64,000 bases of DNA from NCBI RefSeq assembly GCF_020911925.1, contig NZ_CP087134.1, positions 5,332,001 to 5,396,000 on the forward strand, given 5' to 3'. Both the position numbers and the translations under genes were made by a program. Below the pieces are notes generated by a model that was not told the origin of the DNA, made no database searches, and saw only the letters and a program-made list of their open reading frames with translations. This stretch comes from Flavobacterium cupriresistens. Its GTDB lineage: Bacteria; Bacteroidota; Bacteroidia; Flavobacteriales; Flavobacteriaceae. Shown here one piece after another: positions 55,953 to 64,000 of the stretch (positions are counted from its first letter, which is position 1; each line of letters begins with the position of its first letter).

Positions 55953-56837
55953 CTACCCAATTTTTAAAGACATCATATTAAGTGATCCTGCAATGAGATA
56001 ATCGTTAAAAAGACTTACTTCTTCATTTTTCTCTTGTAAAGCAAGTGTATAAAGCAACGGCAGATAATGTTCCGGAGTGGGTATCGCTAAATCGAATGCT
56101 TTACCTTGCGAACGGTAATCAATCAGAGGCTGATGATCGCCATCTAAGATTAGTTTTTTCATTTTCTCATTCGCTTCGGTTGCCCACTCATAGGCGTATC
56201 CGGGTGCTTTCATTTGATCCCATGCGGCCATTCGGAGATTGTGAACCATATTACCACTACCGATAATTAAAATCCCTTTTCTTCTTAGCGCGGCCAGTTC
56301 TTTTGCCAGTTCATAGTGATAGGACGCAGGTTGTGAATAATCGATACTCATTTGAATAATGGGAATATCCGCATTTGGATACAAATGTTTGACAACACTC
56401 CAGGAACCATGATCAAGTCCCCATTCGTAATCCAGTTCAATTTGAGTTTTAGTAATTAGCTGTTGGGTTTCCTTCGCTAATTCAAAACTCCCTTTGGCCG
56501 GATATTGTACATCAAATAAGGCCTGTGGAAAACCGCCAAAATCATGAATGGTACGTGGCATCTCCATAGCGGTTACAAATGTGCCTTTTGTTTCCCAATG
56601 CGCCGATATACAAAGAATCGCTTTGGGATTGGCTAATGTTTTTGCGACATTTTTAAATCCTTCAACAAATACATTATCCTCGATAGCGTTCATCGGATTA
56701 CCATGCCCCAAAAATAATAGGGGCATTTTTTCGGTGCTCTCCAATTGATCCGACAATTTACTTAATACATTTAGTTTGAGAGCTACTCCTGTAAGTGGTA
56801 CTATTGCCATTGTTTTTAAAAATTTTTTCCTGTCCAT
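55953..56837 (-). CDS. ygiD: Class III extradiol dioxygenase, DODA/YgiD-like
   Basis: 294 residues. Metal and catalytic histidines are visible in F-L-G-H-G-N-P (near 45), I-S-A-H-W-E-T (near 83), L-D-H-G-S-W (near 142) and T-P-E-H-Y-L-P-L-L (near 255), the YgiD/4,5-DOPA dioxygenase pattern. The first 25 residues carry a twin-residue start and a hydrophobic stretch, as in Flavobacterial homologues, which may be exported. It opens catechol rings; the physiological substrate is unknown. It may be co-transcribed with the lipoprotein gene at 57466-56891. Confidence 0.88.
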   Translation of the reverse strand: MDRKKFLKTMAIVPLTGVALKLNVLSKLSDQLESTEKMPLLFLGHGNPMNAIEDNVFVEGFKNVAKTLANPKAILCISAHWETKGTFVTAMEMPRTIHDFGGFPQALFDVQYPAKGSFELAKETQQLITKTQIELDYEWGLDHGSWSVVKHLYPNADIPIIQMSIDYSQPASYHYELAKELAALRRKGILIIGSGNMVHNLRMAAWDQMKAPGYAYEWATEANEKMKKLILDGDHQPLIDYRSQGKAFDLAIPTPEHYLPLLYTLALQEKNEEVSLFNDYLIAGSLNMMSLKIG

Positions 56838-56890
56838 TACTCCGGTCAGATTATTTAAAATAAATAGAATTATATATCCTATTGTTGTAA

Positions 56891-57466
56891 TTATTTCCCT
56901 AGTCCAATTTGGTCCATATACGATTTATTATCCCAGAAAAGATATTCTTCGGTCATGATTCCGTCTTTCCAGATCCCTATGGTCGCCATTGGCAATTTAA
57001 ATTTCTTACCTGTTGGAGGTATAAACTTGCCTCCACCTATTGGCATTGGTACAGTAAAAGTTCCTTCCATAGTACCAATAACAGCCGTTGTATTACCAGA
57101 GCCAATTCGGATCGGGTGCTCTTTGATTCGGGTGTCAGGCGCATACACAAACATGGCACTTAGTGTTTTGATGTGCTGCTCCAACCCTTTTTCGGTATGT
57201 CCGTCAGGAAAATGAACAAGAATGTCTTTTGCATGGCTTTCGTGTAGTCGTTCCCATTGTTGATTACTGAATACCGTATAATCTAAGGTGTCAAATTTTG
57301 CGAGATTCGCAGTAATGACCTCGTTTGCGGCAGTTAATTCTTTTAGTTGTTTTAATGCTGTAGCGCTTTCTTCAGTTGGAAGCTCTTTTTTCTGTTCACA
57401 ACTAACCATTGTGATGGCCATAATTAATACTGCTGCCGGAATAATTTTTCTTGAAATTGTTTTCAT
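56891..57466 (-). CDS. SnoaL-like (NTF2-fold) lipoprotein
   Basis: 191 residues from M-K-T-I-S-R-K; an upstream in-frame start at 57505 is less likely, since the internal ATG starts a proper lipoprotein signal (M-A-I-T-M-V-S-C, Cys near 22). The mature part shows an ester-cyclase/SnoaL pattern (W-E-R-L-H-E-S-H-A-K-D-I-L-V-H-F-P-D-G, and I-W-K-D-G-I-M-T-E-E-Y-L-F-W-D). Such proteins bind or isomerise small polyketide-like or aromatic compounds. Its place between the dioxygenase and the AraC regulator suggests a small aromatic-compound response unit. Confidence 0.75.
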   Translation of the reverse strand: MKTISRKIIPAAVLIMAITMVSCEQKKELPTEESATALKQLKELTAANEVITANLAKFDTLDYTVFSNQQWERLHESHAKDILVHFPDGHTEKGLEQHIKTLSAMFVYAPDTRIKEHPIRIGSGNTTAVIGTMEGTFTVPMPIGGGKFIPPTGKKFKLPMATIGIWKDGIMTEEYLFWDNKSYMDQIGLGK

Positions 57467-57561
57467 TGTATCTATAATTTTGGTTATTAAAAAATGATAG
57501 TACAAAGTTGTAAATTATACAAAGGCCGGATATAACACTATTAGGAAGAAGTATGGTGTTT

Positions 57562-58392
57562 TTAGGAAATGAGTTTTTTCATTTCGCTTCTAAACTCGCT
57601 TGGAGTAAGTCCCGACTTTTTCTTAAAAACATGGGTGAAATAAGTGTTTTCGCTAAATCCTAATGCAAAACCAATTTCGGAAATGGTCATATCTGTAGTC
57701 GTTAGCAGATTTTTGGCTTGTATCAGTTTTCTGGTTTCAATTATTTCAGAGACACTTTGCTGTAATATCCGCTGACTGATCAGATTAAGATTTCTGCTGC
57801 TCATCGACAATTTGTCTGCATAAAAACTGGCTCCTTCGGGTTTCGTATAATGTTGCTCCAATAATATCAAAAAGTTCTTAAAAGTCAGGCTTTTTGTTTT
57901 TTCAATACTTTCATTTTCCAATTTTGATTTCCTTCTTTCCGATTCTATCATCGTAAATAAAGCGCCAAGCAATTGCCGTATAATTCCCAAATCAGGTTCT
58001 TCCTGAATACTTTCCATGTGCATCATTTCGCAGAGTGACAACAATCTGGAAAAACACATATCTCTTTGAAGAGAAATATTGGCCTCATTGTGATAATACG
58101 AATAAAGTTGAAAAACAGTTTCGGGTATAAACTCACTACTAAACCGAATGACCCATAAATCGCATTTTCCGTCTTTTAAACCCGGTTTGGCTCTGTGTAC
58201 TTTACCTTTGGTCACAAAAGAAATAAAAGGCGCATTAAAAACAGTAGAATTAAAATCTATAAAATGATCAATCTGCCCCTCAATACCAATAATTAACTCT
58301 TCGTAATTGTGACTGTGCGGCTCATTAAGCAATACTTCATTTTTTTCGACATCTTCGACTCCAAATTTGTATATTTTGAAAATTTCTGTCAT
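57562..58392 (-). CDS. AraC-family transcriptional regulator
   Basis: 276 residues: an N-terminal cupin-like sensor (H-S-H-N-Y-E-E-L near 28), then two HTH motifs in the last 100 residues (F-Y-A-D-K-L-S-M-S-S-R-N-L-N near 190; I-S-E-I-G-F-A-L-G-F-S-E-N-T-Y-F near 240) ending in the P-S-E-F-R motif. It lies just upstream of, and co-directional with, the lipoprotein and dioxygenase genes and probably controls them. Confidence 0.9.
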   Translation of the reverse strand: MTEIFKIYKFGVEDVEKNEVLLNEPHSHNYEELIIGIEGQIDHFIDFNSTVFNAPFISFVTKGKVHRAKPGLKDGKCDLWVIRFSSEFIPETVFQLYSYYHNEANISLQRDMCFSRLLSLCEMMHMESIQEEPDLGIIRQLLGALFTMIESERRKSKLENESIEKTKSLTFKNFLILLEQHYTKPEGASFYADKLSMSSRNLNLISQRILQQSVSEIIETRKLIQAKNLLTTTDMTISEIGFALGFSENTYFTHVFKKKSGLTPSEFRSEMKKLIS

Positions 58393-58723
58393 TTTATTGT
58401 GCGTTACTTATCGGGATGGATGTCTAAATTTACGAATAGTAAACGGTCTTTTTACTAGTATAAATATATAAAAATCCATCAAGAAGAAACTTGGAATTGA
58501 TGGAAATGTTAAAAAACCAAAAGCCATTACTTTCGGCTTGGGCTTTATTACGTTTGAATTTTAGTACTACAACCCACTGCTATATTACGTCAATACTTCA
58601 ATTTATTTTTTATCTTTGAAAGGCGAAAAAATGCCTTTTAATGTGATTTTAGGTGTATTTTATCGGTAGCTAAGTTCCTGTATTTATTGATTTAAGATAT
58701 GTTTAGATTACTATCCTTTTGGA
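58393..58723. other. Gap before an orphan RHS tail
   Basis: The first 300 bases hold the AraC promoter side and an imperfect hairpin near 58510-58550. From about 58700 the frame reads L-D-Y-Y-P-F-G-M, the usual RHS sequence before the core, but it is closed by a stop just upstream, so the RHS body is missing. Confidence 0.5.
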
Positions 58724-59587
58724 ATGCTAGTGCCAAATAGACATAAAAGCATTGATGATTATCGTTATGGGTTTAATGGAAAAGAAAAGGACGACGAAAT
58801 AAAAGGTGGCGAGGGGAATCACTACGACTATGGTTTTAGAGTTCACGATCCAAGGGTTGGTAGATTCTTTTCGGTTGATCCATTGGCGGAGAAATATGCA
58901 GGAGTTAGTTCTTATGCTTATGTGCTCAATAATCCCATTATTTTTATTGACCCTGATGGTAGAGATGTTTTACCATGGTACGTTAGGTCAGTATTACCAA
59001 ATGGTACTGGTAAATTTGAATACCAGTTGTCAACACGTCATTTAATCAATGCGATGAAAGATTTCATGAAAACTAGTTATGGTGGGAATTTCATATCTCA
59101 GTTCATGAAAAAAAATCAAAATGCATATGGATATACTGCTAAAAATGATGGAAAATATTCTAAACATGATTTAAATATAGTAAATGTCAATATTGAAAAT
59201 GCGAAAGATAAAGGAGCATATATGACAGCAGAAGGTAGTTTTGATGTTATTGAAAAATCAAAAGGTGTTTTGAGCTTTACTATGTATATAAATGAAGCAG
59301 GAGACAAAGCAGGAAATGGAGAAACGATTGCTCATGAAGCTGGTTTACATGGTTTTAAAGTTGATGAAATAATAAAAGTATATAATGAAGCTGGGATGGA
59401 TGCTGTAGAAAAATTAAGAGCAAATAATTCAGGTGGTAGTCGTGATCATGCTGCAATAAAAAAGAATGATATGACCCATGGAGGAGTTAAAATATATCAT
59501 CAAGTAGAAAATGAACTTATAAAATTGGATCCAACTTATAAAAAAACATTTGAAGGAGAGAAGAAATTATATGGATATCAATATTGA
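58724..59587 (+). CDS. Orphan RHS core plus HExxxH toxin tail (tail D)
   Basis: 287 residues from the first ATG. RHS core: Y-G-F-N-G-K-E-K-D-D-E, Y-D-Y-G-F-R-V-H-D-P-R-V-G-R-F, S-V-D-P-L-A, F-I-D-P-D-G-R-D (to about residue 87). The tip (about 95-287) includes E-T-I-A-H-E-A-G-L-H-G-F near 200, a metal-binding-type HExxxH motif, and later R-D-H-A-A-I and Y-H-Q-V-E-N-E-L. A zinc peptidase-like toxin is possible, but the spacing differs from the classic HExxH. No signal or body; a displaced tail. The lipoprotein after it is the probable immunity protein. Confidence 0.75.
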   Translation: MLVPNRHKSIDDYRYGFNGKEKDDEIKGGEGNHYDYGFRVHDPRVGRFFSVDPLAEKYAGVSSYAYVLNNPIIFIDPDGRDVLPWYVRSVLPNGTGKFEYQLSTRHLINAMKDFMKTSYGGNFISQFMKKNQNAYGYTAKNDGKYSKHDLNIVNVNIENAKDKGAYMTAEGSFDVIEKSKGVLSFTMYINEAGDKAGNGETIAHEAGLHGFKVDEIIKVYNEAGMDAVEKLRANNSGGSRDHAAIKKNDMTHGGVKIYHQVENELIKLDPTYKKTFEGEKKLYGYQY

Positions 59588-59595
59588 AAAAAAAT

Positions 59596-60111
59596 ATGGA
59601 AAAAAGAATGAAATTTCATTGCTTTATTTTAGTTGTTATTTTATTATTTATGAATTGTAAAAAAGCAAATAAAAAAAAGGATGTTTTAAAAACCTTAATA
59701 GGTAATTCAAAAGAGTATTCATTAAAATATGAGATATTCTATGATCATGATAAGATAAAATTTTGTCTTATTAGTTCATTTAATAATAAAAATGAGGTTA
59801 GTTGTGAAACTCTAATTAAAAAAAACGATGGTTATTACTCAAAAAATACATATTCAAAGGGATTAAGTAACAGTAAAGATTATAATTTGATATTATCTAT
59901 CAGTAAAGACACTACATATTCTTTTAGAAGTGCAGGAAATGTTAATAGTCATGAAATAAAAAAGATAAATGACACAGTATTTAAAAGTACAAATAAGATA
60001 ATTGGGATTTCCAATTACGAAGAGAATATATTCTTTGATAAGAGTTATAAGATTTTAAAAATAGAAAGTTATTATGGAGATAAAAAATTTATTTTTAAAA
60101 GTGAAAGATAG
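59596..60111 (+). CDS. Putative immunity lipoprotein for tail D
   Basis: About 171 residues. A lipoprotein signal (F-I-L-V-V-I-L-L-F-M-N-C, Cys near 21) precedes a lysine- and serine-rich beta protein. The start could be 59596 or 59608; a TTG at 59584 overlapping the toxin stop is also in frame. Being anchored in the envelope suggests that it meets the toxin outside the cytoplasm. Family unknown. Confidence 0.6.
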   Translation: MEKRMKFHCFILVVILLFMNCKKANKKKDVLKTLIGNSKEYSLKYEIFYDHDKIKFCLISSFNNKNEVSCETLIKKNDGYYSKNTYSKGLSNSKDYNLILSISKDTTYSFRSAGNVNSHEIKKINDTVFKSTNKIIGISNYEENIFFDKSYKILKIESYYGDKKFIFKSER

Positions 60112-60113
60112 CC

Positions 60114-60343
60114 TGATCCCAGATGGTCGAGATATCCGTCATTATTTGATAAATTATCTATTTAAAAAGAATAATGCGGGGATTTTACAATATGGTATTG
60201 CTAGTTTAGGTTTTTATAATTCTATGCGAGATATAATGCAGACTAATACAGGTCGATCCTATTTGTCTCAATTTATGAAAAAAGGGCAAATGGCATACGG
60301 TTATAAAGCCACCCCAGCTCCCCAGCTCTCCGAAGAGTTCTAA
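60114..60343 (+). pseudogene. Decayed RHS tail related to tail D
   Basis: Reads I-P-D-G-R-D-I, then M-R-D-I-M-Q-T-N-T-G-R-S-Y-L-S-Q-F-M-K-K and A-Y-G-Y-K-A. Tail D has P-D-G-R-D-V and then M-K-D-F-M-K-T-S-Y-G-G-N-F-I-S-Q-F-M-K-K and A-Y-G-Y-T-A. The frame then runs into a REP sequence, which supplies the stop. The RHS core before P-D-G and the toxin end are missing. An older displaced tail. Confidence 0.65.
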
Positions 60344-60400
60344 TGAAAAGCTGCGCAAATGTCTCCGACTTTGCGCAATTTCTTTGTTATGAACATAGAT
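60322..60400 (+). repeat. REP sequence
   Basis: Tag CAGCTCTCCGAAGAGTTCTA, then palindrome TGCGCAAA/TTTGCGCA around TGTCTCCGAC, then tail TTATGAACATAGA. It has the same order and strand as the copy at 61663 and is inverted relative to 62453. Confidence 0.8.
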
Positions 60401-60599
60401 TTAATAAAAACAAACAAATTGCTCTAATTCGATGATTTGTTTATAAATAAGATGACACGGAAATTTTTTCTACGTAATCAAACAAAGACATTTTGCAAAT
60501 AACAAATGGAGTCATTTTAAGTTTAGATCTGCCAACTTTTTTATTTGTCAATAACGGATTTTACTTCTGATAGTTTGTACTTTTGGCAAAAATTAAAAC

Positions 60600-61646
60600 A
60601 TGAAAAAAACGAGTCTAGTTATTCCATTATTTAAGCAATTTATAAGGGAGACCGAAACAGGTAAACGACTCAAAAAAAACGGAGAGAAAATTAAGGCAAG
60701 CTCCATAGAAAATTATAAATATGTATTACAGAATTTAGTTCAATTTTCGAGTGATACACAAATGGAGCTCCGCATTTGTGATGCCACAAAACTGGATAAA
60801 CGGGAGTTGCAATCAGAGAAAAACTACTGGAAAAAATTCTATCAAAAATTCACAGATTTCCTATACAAAAAAGGCTGTCATGATAATTATGTTGGTGCCA
60901 ACATTAAGGTAATCAGAGTTTTTTTTAATTACTTAAAAAATGACAAGGATTTGAATACAGGAGATTTCCAGCGTTTGTTTTATGTACGAAAAGAAGAGAT
61001 TGAAATCTTTGTACTTTCACCGGAACAACTTAAGTTTTTAATACATGACAAAGAATTTGAACAGACACTTATTCCAAGTTATAGACGGATAAAAGATATT
61101 TTTGTTTTTGGTTGTACAACAGGTTTACGTTATTCGGATATCTTTTTATTGAACAATAAAAACTTTGAAAAAATGGAAGGCGACTGGTACTTAAAACTCA
61201 AATCAAAGAAAACGAAAACGTTTAGTTTTATCAAACTTTCTGCTTATGCGGTAACTATTTTTCAACATTACAGTACTACAAATAATAAAACGCCACTTTT
61301 TGGAAATACCAGTTTATTCAATTTTAATAAAAGTTTAAAACATATCGGAGAACTTGCCGGCTTTACATCTCCAATAGAAGTCTCGCGGGAAAAACAAGGC
61401 AAAACACAACGTATCACTAAAAAAACGGATACTTCTAAAAATCGGTTTTGCGATAAAATGAGTTCACATATGATGCGACGTACTGCTATAACAACGCTCC
61501 TTATTTTAGGAATGCCGGAACATTTGGTTCGCAAAATTAGTGGGCACAGTCATGCGAGTACCTCATTTAATCGTTATGTGCATTATGCACAAGCTTATAT
61601 GGATAAAGAAATTGAGAAAGTACATAGTAAATTAGAGAGTTATTAA
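60600..61646 (+). CDS. Tyrosine recombinase (integrase)
   Basis: 348 residues. SAM-like core-binding domain (about 25-125), then Arg I in T-G-L-R-Y-S-D-I near 180, H-M-M-R-R-T near 299 (H-x-x-R), S-G-H-S near 321 and the nucleophile in F-N-R-Y-V-H near 331. A typical Bacteroidota conjugative or transposon-type integrase, quite different from the Xer-like pairs of the first RHS locus. It stands alone between a decayed RHS tail and a RAYT gene, so it is probably the remnant of an island. Confidence 0.88.
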   Translation: MKKTSLVIPLFKQFIRETETGKRLKKNGEKIKASSIENYKYVLQNLVQFSSDTQMELRICDATKLDKRELQSEKNYWKKFYQKFTDFLYKKGCHDNYVGANIKVIRVFFNYLKNDKDLNTGDFQRLFYVRKEEIEIFVLSPEQLKFLIHDKEFEQTLIPSYRRIKDIFVFGCTTGLRYSDIFLLNNKNFEKMEGDWYLKLKSKKTKTFSFIKLSAYAVTIFQHYSTTNNKTPLFGNTSLFNFNKSLKHIGELAGFTSPIEVSREKQGKTQRITKKTDTSKNRFCDKMSSHMMRRTAITTLLILGMPEHLVRKISGHSHASTSFNRYVHYAQAYMDKEIEKVHSKLESY

Positions 61647-61662
61647 ACAATACAACTACTTT

Positions 61663-61725
61663 CCAGTTTCCCGAAGAGTTCTAATGAAAAGCTACGCAAA
61701 TGTCTCTGACTTTGCGCTTTTGTGA
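61663..61725 (+). repeat. REP sequence, left of the RAYT gene
   Basis: TTTCCCGAAGAGTTCTAATG, then CGCAAATGTCTCTGACTTTGCG. Direct orientation; its partner on the other side of the transposase gene is inverted. Confidence 0.8.
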
Positions 61726-61764
61726 ATATTTTTATAATCAAAAGTTTTCTTAATATCGTTGAAT

Positions 61765-62379
61765 TTAATAATGACTATTTCTAAAGACTGATTTTAAGTT
61801 CAAAACATCAATTACTGGATTATCCGCTTTCTCAATAGTTAACAATCCGGAATCATTTGTATAATTACTGGCACTGGAGTAAACATAATCTGATGCTTTG
61901 TTAACATAACCTGCCCTCACGGGATTTAAATGGATATAATCTAATTTTGACCACATAAATTTATTAGTATAAATTTCTTCTGCGTGATTTCCGTATTGCC
62001 AAAACTGATACATTTTATTTCTGGTATGTTTTTTTGCAGCCAGTTTAAATCGTTCCAAAATCCATTCTCTTCTGCTTTCCGGATTGTCTTGAATACTTTC
62101 AAGAATTTTTTTTGCTGTATATTTTTTAAAATCTCTTATTAAATCAGATAATTTACCCTCTTCAGATTGTACGATCATGTGAATGTGATTACTCATAATA
62201 ACGTAACCGTATAAAATCATTCCTTTATTTGCAATGCAATAATCTAAAGATTCAATTACAATATCTCTATAACTTTGGCACGTAAAAACATCTATCCAGT
62301 CTACAACTGTTGGCGTTATAAAATGTGGAAGTGTTTGATCTCTTATTATGTATCCTTCTTTCATTATTTTTCCAAACAA
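61765..62379 (-). CDS. REP-associated tyrosine transposase (RAYT, Y1 family)
   Basis: 204 residues (or 199 from the second Met). Y1 transposase features: G-Y-V-I-M-S-N-H-I-H-M-I-V holds the HUH motif near 65, and the candidate nucleophile lies in F-K-K-Y-T-A-K-K near 88. A R-E-W-I-L-E-R-F segment and the Y-I-H-L-N-P-V-R-A-G motif follow, the latter a signature of this family. RAYTs bind and cut REP hairpins as single strands and are usually single-copy. It is flanked by inverted REPs, the standard REPtron layout. Confidence 0.88.
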   Translation of the reverse strand: MFGKIMKEGYIIRDQTLPHFITPTVVDWIDVFTCQSYRDIVIESLDYCIANKGMILYGYVIMSNHIHMIVQSEEGKLSDLIRDFKKYTAKKILESIQDNPESRREWILERFKLAAKKHTRNKMYQFWQYGNHAEEIYTNKFMWSKLDYIHLNPVRAGYVNKASDYVYSSASNYTNDSGLLTIEKADNPVIDVLNLKSVFRNSHY

Positions 62380-62452
62380 AAATATAAGATTTAACTTATG
62401 TTTAATGTGTTTCTATGAAATAAATAAAAAAAGCCTGGAGACTCTTAAGAGA

Positions 62453-62534
62453 TTTATGTTCTTAACAAAAAAAATTGCGCAAAGTCGGAGACATTTGCGC
62501 AGCTTTTCAGTAGAACTCTTTGGAGAGCTGGGGT
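62453..62534 (-). repeat. REP sequence, right of the RAYT gene (inverted)
   Basis: Reverse complement of the 60322 and 61663 copies: TATGTTCTTAACAAAA, then TGCGCAAAGTCGGAGACATT and TGCGCA, then TAGAACTCTTTGGAGAGCTG. Confidence 0.8.
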
Positions 62535-62670
62535 TCACGTTCTCTACGTATATGATGCGCTTATGTGTGAAGAAAAAGACAGAGAACTCGTAGCTCAGAC
62601 CATGAACCGCATTATTCTGGAGCATGGTGTGAAAACCAGCGTTAAGGTAGATAATAGTGATTATGATTGA
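62533..62670 (+). pseudogene. 3' fragment of an unknown gene behind a REP
   Basis: A 45-codon frame without start: V-H-V-L-Y-V-Y-D-A-L-M-C-E-E-K-D, then M-N-R-I-I-L-E-H-G-V-K-T, ending in TGA. Balanced composition and good codons suggest the true C-terminus of a larger protein, cut off by the REP. The look recalls phage or plasmid replication proteins, but I cannot name it. Confidence 0.45.
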
Positions 62671-62716
62671 ATCTAAGGATATTGTTCATTAGGTCATTAG
62701 TAGAGTAATAAAAACC

Positions 62717-62747
62717 AAAAGCCACTACATAATGAAGTGGCTTTTTT
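62717..62747. terminator. Terminator
   Basis: AAAAGCCACT pairs with AGTGGCTTTT and is followed by T residues; good on the plus strand and acceptable on the minus strand for the gene at 62841. Confidence 0.7.
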
Positions 62748-62840
62748 GTTTGTTTAAGATTGTGGGTGAGAAGTCAGGAGACATTCTCAACAGCAGACAC
62801 AAATTTATTCTTTAATAAGAACTCATCGAAGAGCAGGGCT

Positions 62841-63284
62841 TCATTCGGTAACGACATTATCTGCACATGAAATTTTCTTATCCAACGAAGTTTTATTTAA
62901 TCTTATTTTTCTATTTTTTCTGTTCTTTTCTAAAAAAACTAATTCATTATCCCCACGTACTTTAATAAATCTCATCTCTTGCTTCTCATCTTCAAAGTAA
63001 CTGATTAATATCAATTCTCTACCATTTACTAACCATTTTCCAATATGTTCGGAACAATCTAATACATAATAATCTTCTACTCTTTTTCCTCCCAATCTTG
63101 ATTCTGTATGAAGTAAGTAGTTCCCATCTTGGTAAAGAATTAACTGTAAAAAAGTCATACTTTTATTTGTTTGATTAGCACTAACAAATAAATTGTTTTT
63201 GCTTTTATATTGTCCCAAATACATCTCTTGCGAATATAATGAAATAGAGAAAAAGCAAATAAAAAGTTTAAATAGTATGTTCAT
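62841..63284 (-). CDS. Exported immunity-like protein for tail E
   Basis: 147 residues with a signal peptide (about 1-18, S-I-S-L-Y-S-Q). The mature part is beta-rich and basic (G-Q-Y-K-S-K-N-N-L-F, I-G-K-W-L-V-N-G-R-E-L-I-L-I). It starts one base after the stop of the HExxxH toxin gene, so the two are coupled. Its export to the periplasm parallels the lipoprotein partner of tail D, which also carries an HExxxH toxin. Confidence 0.6.
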   Translation of the reverse strand: MNILFKLFICFFSISLYSQEMYLGQYKSKNNLFVSANQTNKSMTFLQLILYQDGNYLLHTESRLGGKRVEDYYVLDCSEHIGKWLVNGRELILISYFEDEKQEMRFIKVRGDNELVFLEKNRKNRKIRLNKTSLDKKISCADNVVTE

Positions 63285-63285
63285 G

Positions 63286-64000
63286 TTAATTATTTTTTGG
63301 TAAAATTATCATTGGGATGTCATCAACTTTCCCCTTGCCTCTATAAATAAAATCTTCCATTCTTTTAAAGTAACTTTTTGCGGTTTCTTTAGCTTGTTTA
63401 TCATTTAAGTTACTATCTCCAAAAAAGATTGCCCCTCTCAAAGAGTAATCGTTAGAATAATTGATTCTTATCACAGGTAATCCCATTTCTCTTCTTAAAT
63501 TATTCATAAGTTGGCTTTCAACAGCCCCTGGGTTAATTTCATCTCTATCAAACATTGAATTATCACCTAAACCTTCTAAAATATGTCCCATCCATTCATG
63601 TTCAAATACTCGTCCTATATTATAGGCTCTTAAAGGAACATTCTGATATTTCATTCCTTTTATACCACCATCCTTGCTAAAATCTGCCAAATCTATCCAA
63701 GCATTACCCGAACCCCTGACAGACCCACCTAGCCAAATCCCTCCAGGAGAACCATTGGGAGTATCAATATTATAGCCAAAATGTAATTGCCCAAAACCTT
63801 TTATTGCTTTTGGATTAGATTCCTTTAATGCATCAACAAGTGTTCTTTTTGCTGTTGGTGATACTTGTTCAGATGTGTTTATTTCACCATCGTAATATAA
63901 CATTTCAGTTTTAGAATTATACCCAACTTTTACACCATATTCTGTATTAAACATCTTTTGAACTACATTAGGTACTGAATTTAATAATTTCTTGTCAATA
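63286..64000 (-). CDS. RHS-type toxin tail with HExxxH motif (tail E), start outside the window
   Basis: 238 residues visible; the frame runs on past the window edge. F-E-H-E-W-M-G-H near 63600 gives an HExxxH motif within a globular domain that starts about E-Y-G-V-K-V-G-Y-N and has G-G-S-V-R-G-S-G-N-A-W-I-D before it. I see no RHS core in the visible part, so RHS linkage is inferred from the neighbours. A metallopeptidase-like toxin is the best guess. Confidence 0.6.
   Translation of the reverse strand, partial: IDKKLLNSVPNVVQKMFNTEYGVKVGYNSKTEMLYYDGEINTSEQVSPTAKRTLVDALKESNPKAIKGFGQLHFGYNIDTPNGSPGGIWLGGSVRGSGNAWIDLADFSKDGGIKGMKYQNVPLRAYNIGRVFEHEWMGHILEGLGDNSMFDRDEINPGAVESQLMNNLRREMGLPVIRINYSNDYSLRGAIFFGDSNLNDKQAKETAKSYFKRMEDFIYRGKGKVDDIPMIILPKNN

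Overview
The window looks like a chromosomal stretch of a Flavobacterium-type bacterium (Bacteroidota). The DNA is AT-rich. It encodes a type IX secretion (T9SS) sorting tail, DUF6443/YD-repeat RHS proteins with signal peptides, and a type II-C CRISPR-Cas9 locus with its tracrRNA. A TAnnTTTG-type -7 box typical of this phylum lies ahead of the tracrRNA.

Region 1 (1-30470) is the most unusual part: an RHS polymorphic-toxin locus that seems to work like a cassette array. A secreted RHS body (628-3963) is joined in frame to toxin tail A (PD-(D/E)xK-like nuclease). Exactly at the codons for the conserved RHS motif K-Y-K begins a direct repeat, AAGTATAAGT, that recurs in the same reading phase at 3964, 13100, 19812 and 26524. 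Between the repeats lie cassettes. Each starts with an RHS core plus toxin tail, then an immunity gene, then a mobility module of primase, AAA+ helicase and paired tyrosine recombinases. Cassette A (3964-13099) also carries a HUH-like replication protein and an extra recombinase. Cassette B (HNH toxin, DUF4262 immunity protein) is present twice as a 6712-bp tandem duplication whose edges fall on the AAGTATAAGT core. After the last core comes tail C (AHH nuclease) with its immunity gene, followed by orphan immunity genes (DUF4265, RraB-like and others) and decayed toxin pieces. My inference is that recombinase-mediated insertion at the K-Y-K codons gives the RHS body a new toxin tip plus its immunity gene, and pushes older tips downstream as silent, promoterless copies.

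Region 2 (30470-42200) holds a large serine recombinase, cas1, cas2, a 50-repeat CRISPR array, cas9 on the opposite strand, and a divergent tracrRNA. Anti-repeat pairing shows that crRNAs come from the minus strand, the same direction as cas9.

Region 3 (42200-52200, minus strand) has a 2252-aa SpvB/FG-GAP/RHS cocoon toxin, a small T9SS-tailed partner ahead of it and a putative immunity gene after it. A GNAT/DUF1778 toxin-antitoxin pair follows. Between the genes are repeats that look like tRNA 3' ends, each followed by its own terminator; I read them as footprints of integrated islands.

Region 4 (53100-58400, minus strand) is more ordinary: a lipid A phosphoethanolamine transferase with a PAP2 phosphatase, a DODA/YgiD-like dioxygenase, a SnoaL-like lipoprotein and an AraC regulator.

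Region 5 (58700-64000) contains two more RHS toxin tails with immunity candidates (both toxins carry an HExxxH motif), a decayed tail, a tyrosine recombinase, and a RAYT transposase flanked by inverted REP repeats, with further REP copies elsewhere in the window. No intact tRNA or rRNA gene was found.
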